A stretch of 64,000 nucleotides of DNA, taken from Zunongwangia sp. ESRF-bin46. GTDB lineage: Bacteria; Bacteroidota; Bacteroidia; Flavobacteriales; Flavobacteriaceae. Below the pieces are notes generated by a model. It worked only from the letters and a program-made list of their open reading frames with translations. It had not been told where the DNA came from and searched no databases. Location of the stretch: assembly GCA_002631855.1 (NCBI GenBank), contig NTLF01000017.1, forward strand, positions 620,001 to 684,000, read 5' to 3'. Below are positions 35,822 through 45,600 of this stretch, piece by piece; position 1 is the first letter of the stretch; every line of letters begins with the position of its first letter. The position numbers were made by a program, and so were the translations under genes.

Positions 35822-36664
35822 TTGAAAACGAATAATACAAGTTACTGGCGCCGAAAACTACACGAGATTATTGCAGAGGCGGACACTCCAATGGGCAAAT
35901 TGTTTGATGTCATCTTGCTCATCCTGATTTTACTCAGTGTTCTTTTCGTTATGATAGAAAGTGTAAAAGGGCTGCCCGAAAAAGTTTATGACGTTTTATA
36001 TATAGGTGAATGGGTAATAACCATCTTCTTTACTTTTGAGTATATTGCGCGCATTGTTACCACAAAAAAGCCTACAACTTATATCTTCAGTTTTTATGGA
36101 ATTATTGATTTTTTATCGACCATTCCTCTTTATCTTTCTTTTATCCTGGTTGGAAGTAATGTATTGATTACAGTAAGAGCGCTACGTTTACTTCGGGTAT
36201 TTAGAATATTAAAAATTACTCGCTACATCGGCGAAGCCAATAAATTAAAAAAAGCGCTCAACGACAGTCGCCCAAAAATCTTGGTGTTCCTTTTCGCCGT
36301 ATTGATTGTAGCAGTTATTTCTGGTACACTAATGTATTTAATTGAAGGGGAAGAAAGTGGCTTTAACAGCATACCTGTGAGCGTCTATTGGTGTATTGTG
36401 ACCCTTACTACTGTAGGCTTTGGCGATATTGCTCCAGTCACGCCCTTAGGGCAATTTTTAGCAACCGTTATTATGATTTTAGGTTACGGAATTATCGCTG
36501 TTCCTACGGGTATTGTGAGTGCTGAATATGCCAGTAAAAAAGATTATGTACACGTAAATACACAATCTTGTAGAAATTGTGGTGCCCAAAGACACCGTGA
36601 CGATGCTAAGTTTTGTCATAAATGTGGAGAGGACCTTCATCCAGAAAACATTAAAAAGAGTTAA
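35822..36664 (+). CDS. Voltage-gated-type K+ channel with C-terminal zinc ribbon
   Basis: 280 residues. It has the six-helix Kv layout: S1 near 25-47, S2-S3, an S4-like helix with regularly spaced arginines (ITVRALRLLRVFRILKITRYIG), the pore loop with selectivity filter TTVGFGD, and S6 (ATVIMILGYGIIAVPTGIV). The last ~35 residues form a cytoplasmic zinc ribbon with two CxxC pairs (CRNCGAQ and CHKCGED). It is a K+-selective inner-membrane channel. It overlaps the miaA start by 1 nt (TAATG), so the two are co-transcribed. Confidence 0.9.
   Translation: MKTNNTSYWRRKLHEIIAEADTPMGKLFDVILLILILLSVLFVMIESVKGLPEKVYDVLYIGEWVITIFFTFEYIARIVTTKKPTTYIFSFYGIIDFLSTIPLYLSFILVGSNVLITVRALRLLRVFRILKITRYIGEANKLKKALNDSRPKILVFLFAVLIVAVISGTLMYLIEGEESGFNSIPVSVYWCIVTLTTVGFGDIAPVTPLGQFLATVIMILGYGIIAVPTGIVSAEYASKKDYVHVNTQSCRNCGAQRHRDDAKFCHKCGEDLHPENIKKS
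35824..36664 (+). other. Start-codon note: ion channel reads from TTG at 35822
   Basis: The channel frame has no ATG before MGKLF (35891), yet the residues before it (WRRKLHEIIAEADTP) look like conserved channel N-terminus, so a TTG at 35822-35824 is the probable initiator. Confidence 0.35.
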
Positions 36665-37581
36665 TGTCTTTTCAACAACCCACCCTTATTTGTGTAGTTG
36701 GCCCAACTGCCATTGGGAAAACCAAATTAGCCATTGAAATTGCTAAAGCGTTCAATACTGAGATACTTTCAGCCGATTCTAGGCAATTTTTTAAAGAAAT
36801 GACTATCGGCACCGCCGTTCCTTCTTCTGAAGAATTAGCTGCAGCCCCGCATCATTTTATTCAAAACAAAAACATTTTTGAACCGTATAGCGTTGGTGAT
36901 TTTGAAACAGAAGCACTTCAGTTATTAGATCGTTTATTTTCAAGCAAAAATGTAGTTGTAATGGTTGGCGGTTCAGGATTATACGTCGATGCCGTAACAA
37001 AAGGACTGGATGAATTTCCAAAGATTTCTAAAAAAACAAGAGAGCAGCTAAATTCTGAATTAGAAGAAAAGGGATTAGAAGCCCTACAAAAAGAATTAAT
37101 AGAGAATGATCCTATTTATTATGAAAAAGTAGATCATCAAAATCCACACCGCATAATCCGCGCTCTAGAAGTTATCCGTACTTCAGGAAAACCATATTCC
37201 TCTTTCTTAAATCAAGAAAAAAAAGAGCGCTCTTTTAAAACGCTGTATGTAGGGTTAACTGCTGATCGTGAAAAAACTTACGACCGTATCAATAAACGGG
37301 TTGATATCATGATGGAAGCAGGTTTATTAGAAGAAGTTGAAAAACTAGAGCCCCATAAAAACTTAAACGCCCTGCAAACAGTTGGTTATCGTGAACTGTT
37401 TGACTATTTAAAAGGGAATAGTACCTTAGAAGAAGCTGTTTCAGAAATAAAGAAAAATACCCGCAGGTTTGCAAAACGGCAAAATACATGGTTCAAAAAA
37501 AATGAATCCATTTTGTGGTTTGATTATACAACGGCTACTTCAGAAATAATTAAAAAAATAAAATTAAAAAACGCCCTTTAA
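36664..37581 (+). CDS. miaA: tRNA dimethylallyltransferase
   Basis: 305 residues. P-loop GPTAIGKT at 13-20, SADSRQFFKEMTIGTA substrate-binding segment, VMVGGSGLYVDAV, and the C-terminal TRRFAKRQNTWFKK motif identify MiaA, which transfers dimethylallyl to A37 of tRNAs reading UNN codons. Usual length. Its stop codon lies inside the left arm of the terminator. Confidence 0.97.
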   Translation: MSFQQPTLICVVGPTAIGKTKLAIEIAKAFNTEILSADSRQFFKEMTIGTAVPSSEELAAAPHHFIQNKNIFEPYSVGDFETEALQLLDRLFSSKNVVVMVGGSGLYVDAVTKGLDEFPKISKKTREQLNSELEEKGLEALQKELIENDPIYYEKVDHQNPHRIIRALEVIRTSGKPYSSFLNQEKKERSFKTLYVGLTADREKTYDRINKRVDIMMEAGLLEEVEKLEPHKNLNALQTVGYRELFDYLKGNSTLEEAVSEIKKNTRRFAKRQNTWFKKNESILWFDYTTATSEIIKKIKLKNAL

Positions 37582-37595
37582 AAAGGGCGTTTTTT
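37566..37595. terminator. Bidirectional terminator after miaA
   Basis: The 14-bp stem AAAAAACGCCCTTT (37566-37579) / AAAGGGCGTTTTTT (37582-37595) overlaps the miaA stop codon and lies between convergent genes. Confidence 0.9.
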
Positions 37596-37614
37596 CACTT
37601 ATACACTATCTTAA

Positions 37615-38331
37615 TTAATTGTCAACTTCGTCTTTAACGACTAAACGGAATCCTTCTCCGTGAATATTGATTATTTCAACACCATCGTCTTTTCCTAGGT
37701 ATTTACGCAGCTTTGCAATGTAAACATCCATACTTCGTGAGGTGAAGTAATTATCATCTCTCCATATTTTTGTCAAAGCCAATTCACGTGGCATTAAATC
37801 GTTTTTATGCAACGCCAATAGACGAAGTAATTCGTTTTCCTTAGGGGAAAGTTTTATTGGATCTTCATCATTATAGGTTAAAAAGCGAAGCTTAGAGTTT
37901 AAATGGAAATTTCCTATTTCAAACTCAAATTGTTTGCTGTCTGCAATACTATCGGTCGCTTTTCTTTGAATGATCGCCTTTATCTTCATCAACAGTACTT
38001 CACTGTCAAATGGTTTGTTTAGGTAATCGTCTGCCCCTACTTTGTACCCTTTAAGTACATCTTCTTTCATCGCTTTTGCGGTTAAGAAAATAATAGGGAT
38101 ATCTTCATTTTTCTCACGAATTTCCTTTGCTAAGGTGAAACCATCTTTATAAGGCATCATCACATCTAAGATACATAGATCGAAATCGTCCTTTTTAAAT
38201 TTTTCAAAGCCTTCCATACCATTTTTGGCGTGGATTACTTCATAATCGTTCATAGCAAGGTAGTCTTTTAAAACTGTCCCAAAATTGGGATCGTCCTCTA
38301 CCAATAAGATTTTTTTGTTTTCAGTTTCCAT
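37615..38331 (-). CDS. rprY: OmpR-family response regulator (RprY-like)
   Basis: 238 residues: receiver domain with D13/D14 pocket (VEDDPNFG), phospho-acceptor D56 (CILDVMMP) and K of LNKPF; C-terminal winged helix of the OmpR/PhoB type (LSPKENELLRLLALHKNDLMPRE, SRSMDVYIAKLRKYL). It is paired with the histidine kinase gene only 3 nt upstream. The pair resembles Bacteroides RprX/RprY; the symbol is by resemblance, and the regulon is unknown. Confidence 0.88.
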   Translation of the reverse strand: METENKKILLVEDDPNFGTVLKDYLAMNDYEVIHAKNGMEGFEKFKKDDFDLCILDVMMPYKDGFTLAKEIREKNEDIPIIFLTAKAMKEDVLKGYKVGADDYLNKPFDSEVLLMKIKAIIQRKATDSIADSKQFEFEIGNFHLNSKLRFLTYNDEDPIKLSPKENELLRLLALHKNDLMPRELALTKIWRDDNYFTSRSMDVYIAKLRKYLGKDDGVEIINIHGEGFRLVVKDEVDN

Positions 38332-38334
38332 AAT

Positions 38335-39897
38335 TTAAGATATTAAGTGTATTTTTATTATAAAGGTACTTCCCTTTCCTTTCTCACTTTCCACATATAC
38401 TTGTGCATCATGGTCATCAAGTATTCGTTTTACGTAAGCTAGTCCAAGTCCGTGCCCTTTTACATTGTGTATATCACCGGTGTGTTCCCGGTAAAATTTT
38501 TCAAATATTTTCTTTTGGGTTGTTTTGCTCATCCCCATTCCCTGATCACGTATTTTTAAAATGATGTAATCTTTTACATTTTCAGTGTAAACATCAATTT
38601 TGGGTGCTTCTTCAGAGTATTTTATAGCGTTGTCCAGTATATTGACAACAACATTAGTCAAGTGCGATTCGTTGGCCAAAACAGAAGATTTTAAAGCTCC
38701 CAAATGGCTTGCCACATACCCACCACGATCTTCTACAATCAGCTCTACGTGTGTAATGGCATCATTTATTACGTCATGTAGTTTAATGCGCTCTTTTGGC
38801 AAGTCCAGTTCATTCTTTTCAAGCTTTGAAATACGCAACACATTCTCTACTTGGGCATGCATACGGCGATTTTCATCACGTATCATTTTTAAGTATCGCT
38901 GTAAAAACTCCTTATTATCTTTAACCTTCGGATTTTTTAGAGAATCCAATGCAAGGTTAATAGTGGCAATAGGGGTCTTAAATTCGTGTGTCATATTATT
39001 GATAAAGTCAGATTTAATTTGTGATATCTGTCTTTGTTTAAATATTTGTGATAAGGCACTCGCATACGCCAGTACAATTACCGCTGTAAAAATTAAAGAG
39101 AGTACTGCCATTCCTAAAATTGAATTAAGCACTACCTTTTCTTTTTCTGAAAAATTTACATACAGTTGGTATCCATTCAGCTCATTATCGTTTTTAAACA
39201 ATGGAACTACATAAGTACTTTCAGGATTCAATGTAAAGTTATTTGAACGTACTTTCGTTGCTAAATTATTACTGTAAACAGCATATTCAAATTTTGAATC
39301 TACCCCTCTATCGTTTAACTCTTGAGCAATTAAATTTTCAATTTCGTTTCCATCAACTCTTTTATGCAATGGTACTTTCGACGAAATATTAAAATATGCA
39401 TTTTCAAACTGGTTGCGTTCAAAATCTTTTAGTCTATTAAAAGACACTTCATTAGATTCTGAAGGGTTTTCCCCATCAACCCCTGGGTTTATTCTTGTTG
39501 TCTTTTTTCGATTGGTTAATCTTTTAAATTGGATACTGTCAAAATCCATATCCAAAAAACTAGAAGACAACTTATAATCTTCTTCTAATATCCCGTCGGA
39601 ATAGACAAAAATTTCGTTTGTCCTGTCGTTTTTGGTTTTATAAACTAATTCACTAAAATTTACATTGTCAGGAACTTCAAGACTGTCAACATATTTACTG
39701 TAAACATTGTAAAAGTCTTCTATTTCCCTGTCTTTAATCTGCTTGGTAACAGAAAAAAGCGTTTGCTGTACATTAAAAGTAAACTGTTCTTCTTTGGTTT
39801 GATATGAATTCGCAATCCAGTATCCTTGCACGAACATAATTCCCAGCAGCGACAAACTCATTAAGGCTATAAGTAAGGCGAATAGCTTTTTATTCAT
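38335..39897 (-). CDS. rprX: Sensor histidine kinase (RprX-like)
   Basis: 520 residues from MNKKLFALLIALMSL (start codon 39895-39897; the frame to 39921 adds eight non-conserved residues). Transmembrane helix 1 near the N-terminus, an extracytoplasmic sensor region of about 230 residues, transmembrane helix 2 (SILGMAVLSLIFTAVIVLAY), then HisKA with H-box MTHEFKTPIATINLALDSL. The ATPase follows, with N-box LDNAIKYSEE, G1 IRDQGMGM and G2 GHGLGLAYVKRI. All catalytic motifs are present. It forms a two-component system with the adjacent response regulator. Confidence 0.92.
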   Translation of the reverse strand: MNKKLFALLIALMSLSLLGIMFVQGYWIANSYQTKEEQFTFNVQQTLFSVTKQIKDREIEDFYNVYSKYVDSLEVPDNVNFSELVYKTKNDRTNEIFVYSDGILEEDYKLSSSFLDMDFDSIQFKRLTNRKKTTRINPGVDGENPSESNEVSFNRLKDFERNQFENAYFNISSKVPLHKRVDGNEIENLIAQELNDRGVDSKFEYAVYSNNLATKVRSNNFTLNPESTYVVPLFKNDNELNGYQLYVNFSEKEKVVLNSILGMAVLSLIFTAVIVLAYASALSQIFKQRQISQIKSDFINNMTHEFKTPIATINLALDSLKNPKVKDNKEFLQRYLKMIRDENRRMHAQVENVLRISKLEKNELDLPKERIKLHDVINDAITHVELIVEDRGGYVASHLGALKSSVLANESHLTNVVVNILDNAIKYSEEAPKIDVYTENVKDYIILKIRDQGMGMSKTTQKKIFEKFYREHTGDIHNVKGHGLGLAYVKRILDDHDAQVYVESEKGKGSTFIIKIHLIS

Positions 39898-39971
39898 AGC
39901 CCAAAAGTAAGATTTTAACATTTAGCACAGTTTTCATTTAACCAAATGTTAACAAAAGATAATATTCAGGT

Positions 39972-40559
39972 CTATTTTGCAGTATTTATAAGGTATTCAT
40001 GAACTTTTATAACTTGTTCTTTGGTGGCATCTATGTCGGTATTTTCAATGACAAAATCTGCTAATTTAATCTTTTTTTCGTCAGGCCATTGGTTGTCCAT
40101 ACGGGATTTAATCTCCGCTTCGGTGGTATCATCCCTTTTTAAAATGCGGTCTATTCTGGTTTCTTTGGGAGCTGTGACTAATATAGTATAATCACATTCT
40201 TTATAACCTCCATTTTCAAACAATATAGCTGCTTCTTTTATGCAGTAAGCTTCGGATTGTTGTTTTGCCCAGTTTTTAAAATGTTTGGCCACTTGCGGGT
40301 GTATTACTTTATTTACTTTTTTTAGAAGTTCAGCATCATTAAAAATTTGATCGGCAACATATTTTCGGTTTAACCCATCTTCGTTATATGCTTTATCACC
40401 CAGTATTTTAAGTAATTCTGCTTTTATTTCTTCTGAGCTATTTGTGAGCTTTTTGGCTTCGATATCTGCAATATAAATGGGGATGCCCAACTCATTGAAC
40501 ATTGTTGCAATTGTTGTTTTACCACTACCAATACCTCCTGTTAACCCTACTGTTTTCAT
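39972..40559 (-). CDS. coaE: Dephospho-CoA kinase
   Basis: 195 residues, usual length. P-loop GGIGSGKTT at 8-16, KVIHPQVAKHF and EAAILFENGGYKECD typical of CoaE, which phosphorylates dephospho-CoA in the last step of CoA synthesis. Its start overlaps the stop of the YbbR-like gene by 4 nt, and both are probably expressed together. Confidence 0.96.
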   Translation of the reverse strand: MKTVGLTGGIGSGKTTIATMFNELGIPIYIADIEAKKLTNSSEEIKAELLKILGDKAYNEDGLNRKYVADQIFNDAELLKKVNKVIHPQVAKHFKNWAKQQSEAYCIKEAAILFENGGYKECDYTILVTAPKETRIDRILKRDDTTEAEIKSRMDNQWPDEKKIKLADFVIENTDIDATKEQVIKVHEYLINTAK

Positions 40560-41521
40560 TCTTTAGATTCTTGCTTGAAAATTAAAAAGTCTATTTTCTT
40601 ATCTTTTATCTCAACGTCGCGAATACCAGCAGGTTTTTTTGAGAACTGGGTCAACATAAAATTTTCCTTTTCATTCTTTTTTGAATAATCACAAAATAAT
40701 CTAAAATCATTTTTAGAAACTGTATTAAAGTCTTTTACAGGAATATTAAAGCTCACCTTAGTGACTTCTGGAATTAATTTGATGATAGTCTCTCGCGGCA
40801 AATTAATTACTTGAATGGGTAACGTTATTTCTTTTTGAGTAAACTCTTGAACGTTTAAGGAAATTGATACTTCTTGTGGCGACACAGATAGCGAAGTGCC
40901 TTTGGGCACCTCAAGCTCTATGTTTTCAGAAAAATCTGTATCAATGTTTTTATAGGTCTCTCCTTTTGTAGTAATCGAGTCAACTTTTTTTACTACTTCA
41001 GAAGGTCCTGATATTTGAACCGAATCTGGTTTGACCTGAAGCGTATCTAGGCTCATAAAACCCCTTTTAAAAGTAATTTCTGCCTTTGAAAAGACAGGTA
41101 TCTTCTTTGAAACCAAAATTTCAAGATTTACTTTCAAAGAATCTAATGATACATTTTTTACTGAAAGGTTTTTATTTAACTGTCCAGATATCAGCCCAAT
41201 TAATTGAGCATCTGGAATAGCAACGGTTTTATGCCCTTTTGTATAATAATCTGAAATGTTTATGTTAATTACAGGCTGTTTCAGTCTATAATAAAAAAAC
41301 TCAAATCCATTTGTAGTAAGATCAAAAGAAACTTCTTCAGGGTTGTTTTCTGCCAATAAGGTTTCATTAGGAATGCTTTTGTACCGTATTGATGCATCAA
41401 CAGTCGCTGTGTACTCCCGCGAAAACTTTGTGAGTACCCAAAATAAAACAGCCAAAAAGAGAAAGATCACAAATTTTTTAATCTTACCAGTATTATATTT
41501 TCTTTTTGGGTTTGCTGCCAT
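40556..41521 (-). CDS. YbbR-like domain protein
   Basis: 321 residues. One N-terminal transmembrane helix (FVIFLFLAVLFWVLTKFS) follows a basic cytoplasmic tail; the rest is extracytoplasmic beta-structure with YbbR-like repeats (VQISGPSEVVKKVDSI, then SLSVSPQEVSISL). In other phyla YbbR/CdaR proteins regulate diadenylate cyclase CdaA; here the gene is linked instead to coaE (4-nt overlap) and a glycosyltransferase, the common Bacteroidota arrangement. Function in this phylum is unknown. Confidence 0.85.
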   Translation of the reverse strand: MAANPKRKYNTGKIKKFVIFLFLAVLFWVLTKFSREYTATVDASIRYKSIPNETLLAENNPEEVSFDLTTNGFEFFYYRLKQPVININISDYYTKGHKTVAIPDAQLIGLISGQLNKNLSVKNVSLDSLKVNLEILVSKKIPVFSKAEITFKRGFMSLDTLQVKPDSVQISGPSEVVKKVDSITTKGETYKNIDTDFSENIELEVPKGTSLSVSPQEVSISLNVQEFTQKEITLPIQVINLPRETIIKLIPEVTKVSFNIPVKDFNTVSKNDFRLFCDYSKKNEKENFMLTQFSKKPAGIRDVEIKDKKIDFLIFKQESKE

Positions 41522-41534
41522 TCTATTTAAGTAT

Positions 41535-42536
41535 TTAGTTAAAGAACAATTTAGGGAATTGTTTTTGAGGGTCTCTATTTAACAAACCAATATAATAACT
41601 GGACTTTAAAAAAGCGATACCATATCCAAAAAACTGTATAAACAAAGCTACAATAGATAATAACCCAATAAATAAGCTTTTATTTTTTATTGCTGAACCT
41701 GTACCTACCAATAAAGTGTAAAATGCCAATGGTAATATAGCAAACCCGTTAATTAAAAAAGTAGAAAGGATTGATATTATAACAAAGAACACAAAGCAAG
41801 TAGGGAACCAAAATGTAATTTTAGACGAATTGGGGTGCCATTTGCTTAGTATAGGTCTCACCAAACCAAACTTTTTTACTTGTGTATAAAATTTTTGCCA
41901 CGAAATACGGCGTTTATGAAATACATAAGCATTGGGAATAAACGTGGTTTTAAATCCATTTTGCAAAATTCGGTGTGAAAGATCAGGGTCTTCCCCTGGG
42001 TGAATTTTTCCATAACCTCCCGTTTTTAGAAATGCTTTTTTTGAAATTCCCATATTAAAACTTCTGGGCTCAAAATTGGTTATACTGTTTTCACTTCCAC
42101 GGATGCCTCCCGTTGTAAAAAAAGAAGTCATTACATAGTTAATAGCTTTTTGTAAATCTGTAAAGTTTTCGTGGGCAGCATCTGCTCCCCCATAACAATC
42201 AAAATAGTTTTTTTTAAGAAATGCTTCAACGGTAGTTAAGTAATGTGAAGGAAGCAAGCAATCTGAATCTAATATGATAAAATAGTCGCCTTTTGCTTTC
42301 CCCATCCCAAAATTACGTGATAATCCGGGGCCTGAATTTTCTTTATAGAAATATGAAATATTCAATTTTTCAGAAAACTTATTTACAACAACCTCACTGG
42401 ATTTTGAAGAGCCATCCTCCACTATTACAATTTCATAGGGTTTATTATAGTCCAGTAATGTAAAACTTTCCAAAAGCTCTTTAACTTCTTCTGGACGGTT
42501 GTAAACAGGGATTATAAAGGAAAAATGGATATTCAT
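41535..42536 (-). CDS. Glycosyltransferase family 2, membrane-bound
   Basis: 333 residues. GT-A fold with SFIIPVYNRPEEV at the N-terminus, EDGSS, and the metal-binding DSD motif in ILDSDCLLP, followed by GEDPDLSHRI (acceptor/catalytic segment). Three hydrophobic helices occupy the C-terminal ~90 residues. It likely transfers a sugar to a lipid or polysaccharide acceptor at the inner membrane. It lies 13 nt upstream of the YbbR-like gene on the same strand, suggesting one operon with ybbR and coaE. Confidence 0.9.
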   Translation of the reverse strand: MNIHFSFIIPVYNRPEEVKELLESFTLLDYNKPYEIVIVEDGSSKSSEVVVNKFSEKLNISYFYKENSGPGLSRNFGMGKAKGDYFIILDSDCLLPSHYLTTVEAFLKKNYFDCYGGADAAHENFTDLQKAINYVMTSFFTTGGIRGSENSITNFEPRSFNMGISKKAFLKTGGYGKIHPGEDPDLSHRILQNGFKTTFIPNAYVFHKRRISWQKFYTQVKKFGLVRPILSKWHPNSSKITFWFPTCFVFFVIISILSTFLINGFAILPLAFYTLLVGTGSAIKNKSLFIGLLSIVALFIQFFGYGIAFLKSSYYIGLLNRDPQKQFPKLFFN

Positions 42537-42558
42537 CGCACAAATGTAATGAATAAAA

Positions 42559-42591
42559 AAAAGCCATCCCGTACTAGCCGGGATGGCTTTT
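42559..42591 (-). terminator. Terminator after P-domain T9SS gene
   Basis: The 13-bp stem AAAAGCCATCCCG (42559-42571) / CGGGATGGCTTTT (42579-42591) lies 20 nt beyond the stop of the 42612-45920 gene, with a T-rich tract following on the minus strand. Confidence 0.9.
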
Positions 42592-42611
42592 AAACTTATT
42601 TGAAAAAATTA

Positions 42612-45600
42612 TTACCTTTTAATTACTTTATAAGTTCCAATTTCTCCATTTACAGAAACTTTCATAATGTAGGTTCCTGTACTCAAAGCAGAAATATCTA
42701 GTTCTGTAGTTACATTTCCAATAGTTTGGTCAACTACTTTTTGACCTAAGATATTGTAGATGGCTACATTCTCAATATTATCTATTGCTCTTAATGTAAG
42801 AGCATTATCTGCTGGGTTAGGATAGTAAGAGAATCCGTCAATAGTATTATCTTCAACACTTAACAAAGTTCCATCTATCGTAATATCAGTTCTACCACCT
42901 GTATTTACAACAAACACATAATATGTTTGTCCTGCAGTAGTATTGATAGTACTTGATGTTCCTGGAAGACATTGATTGGTAACTTGCGCTACCAATGTAA
43001 GGTCTGTTTCTGAAGCATTCTCATCTGGTGCTTCAAAGAAAGTTACCACACTTGCTCCTGCAGGGGAAGTAATTGTCGCTGTAGCTTCTCCATCTCCTAC
43101 TGGAGTAAAGTTATACCAAACACCGTTTGCACCATCAATATTACACCCTGTTGGGTTACCGCCTTCAGTAGTTGCTGCTGGCATAGGTACATCTGGATCT
43201 GTATAAGGAATTCCTATTTCATCCACATCAATAGAGTTTGCAATCATATCGTTTGGTGGTGGTACAGGAAGACAATCTACATTTAATGAGTAGTTTCCAG
43301 TAGCGCCTCCAAATCCGTGTACTAAAACATAGTATGTTGTACCGTCACCATCTCCTTGGAAAGCAACTTCAGATTGTAATCCAGTAGTTCCACAAGCGTC
43401 ATCATTACCTCCTTCACAAACTAATGTTCCGCAGTCTCCTGAATAAACAGACAACTTAGTGTCGTAATCAGAATCACAAAGTGAAACAGTATAATCTGTA
43501 ACAAGACCTGAATCATCTGTAAAAGAATACCAAACGCCTGGAGCTGTAATAGAAACACCACTACATTCTGGAGCACCACTATCTGGAGTAGCACCATCTG
43601 TTGAACCAGTAATAGTTTCACCACAAGCTATCGGCAATGCACCTTCACATACATCATTCTCAAGAGCCATTTCGCATGTTACATCTAAGCTAAAGTTACC
43701 TGAAGAGGTACCAAAGCCTTCTACCATAATTAAATAAGTTGAAGAACCATCTGAATAGAATGATACTTCAGATTGTAATCCACAAGAATCATCGTTAAAT
43801 GCAATTTCATTGGTAAGGTCACAAGAGTCATAAACGCGTACAGCTGAATCATAATCAGTTCCGCCTCCACAAAGTGAGATTGTTACTACTTCTGCATCAC
43901 CACTTCCTGTGTAAGAGAAAAATTCATCTGGCGCGTCATTTCCTCCTGAATCTGTATCACTAACAGTCTCTCCATTGATGCTATCACCACAAGACAATGC
44001 TACTGCAAATTCGCAGTCGTCATTAGATGGTGGTATACATATTGACATAGAGAATTGCAATACTTGTCCCGTATCGCCCCCTGCGTCATCACAAACTTTT
44101 AAAATCCATTCACCAGAAATACTTTCACCATCAAGAAGATCATTAAATGACCCTCCTACAGGAGCATAAGGCCCCATATTAAATGGCGCAGTTGCAGCTG
44201 AAATATCAGCACCACCGTCTTCAAAAACAGTTCCGTTGTATGCATCACTGCTACTTCCACCTAAATCTTCGGCAAGCACTACTTCAATTCCAGAAGGTGA
44301 CACTAATGAGATATCAAGGTCTGAAGACCAAGTATGCGCAATATCTATTGTTACATTATCAAAAGTTGCTGTTTCACCAATGGTACCAAATTCTGTAACA
44401 GTAATTGGAATTTCATTTGGTGCATTAGCACAATCTGCTGTGGAAGTATCTCCTCCATCAATATCAAAAGGAACCGCTGTTGAGTCGTACGCTGTACTAT
44501 CACAGTTTATAGGCTCTGGGTTAGCATCTGGAAGAGCCACCCAAGCATACTGCGTTAAAGTCCCTGGCTCCATTCCACCAATTAATGTAGTAGCTCCTGT
44601 TGCAGTATCCACAGTACGTAATTCTGAATCGAAAAGAGTATTGTTAAAGGCTGTCATGTAAATTTGGTCTGTATTAACATCCCAAGTCATACCTTGTCCA
44701 AAAGCAGCATCAAAACCTATATTACCAATAGCTGTTGCAGCTCCTGTTGAAGTGTCTATAGAATAAAATGTGTCATCAACAATGTCATATGTAAAGGCAT
44801 TTCCGTCACCGTCTATTGCCAAAGCAATAGCCACTGCACCAGTAGTACCTAGCGTTCCTATTAAACTAGTGGAAAGGCCTGAAACATCAATAGTATGAAG
44901 TTCAGTACTAGTTGTTGCATATAGCATTCCATCAACAGGATTAAACTCAAGACCTGTAACATCAGCCAACCCTATGTTTCCTAAAGAAGTATAGGTGCCA
45001 GATGTAGTATCTACCGAATAAAATTCACCAGTATTATCAAGTACATAAATTGTTTCTAAGTCATCAGGATCTGCGGCACCAGCACCTTCAAAATCAACTC
45101 CTACAGGTGCAGATGGGCCTAATGGGTTAAATACTGATGGATCTACAGGATCAAATGTTCCAACCATCGCTGCAGCATTTTCAACGGCATAAGCAACGGG
45201 ATCATTATTTCCACCGCCACCGCCACCGGTAGCAAGGATTTCAACTTCCCAACCTAATCTGTTAATTACTCCAGAAGCATTATGCTCAAATGTTAATGAG
45301 CCCGATGTTCCTGAGAAAAGAGCAGATCCGTTAGATGCTATCATATCTGCTAAATCTATATCTCCTTCATTTATCCCTCCATCAGAGTTATCAAATAATA
45401 TTGTTCCAGAAGTATCTGGGCCATCATAAATTTTTAGCCAATCGAAAGTTGCGAAAACGATAAAATCTAAAAACTCTATTTCAGTTGCACCATCAAGTGT
45501 TGTAGTGGTAACACAACTACAGTTTTCATAGTTTCCTGGGTCACCATCTGTATTAGTACCACCAGGGCCACCATTGTCATAGAAAAAATCTCCAACGGCT

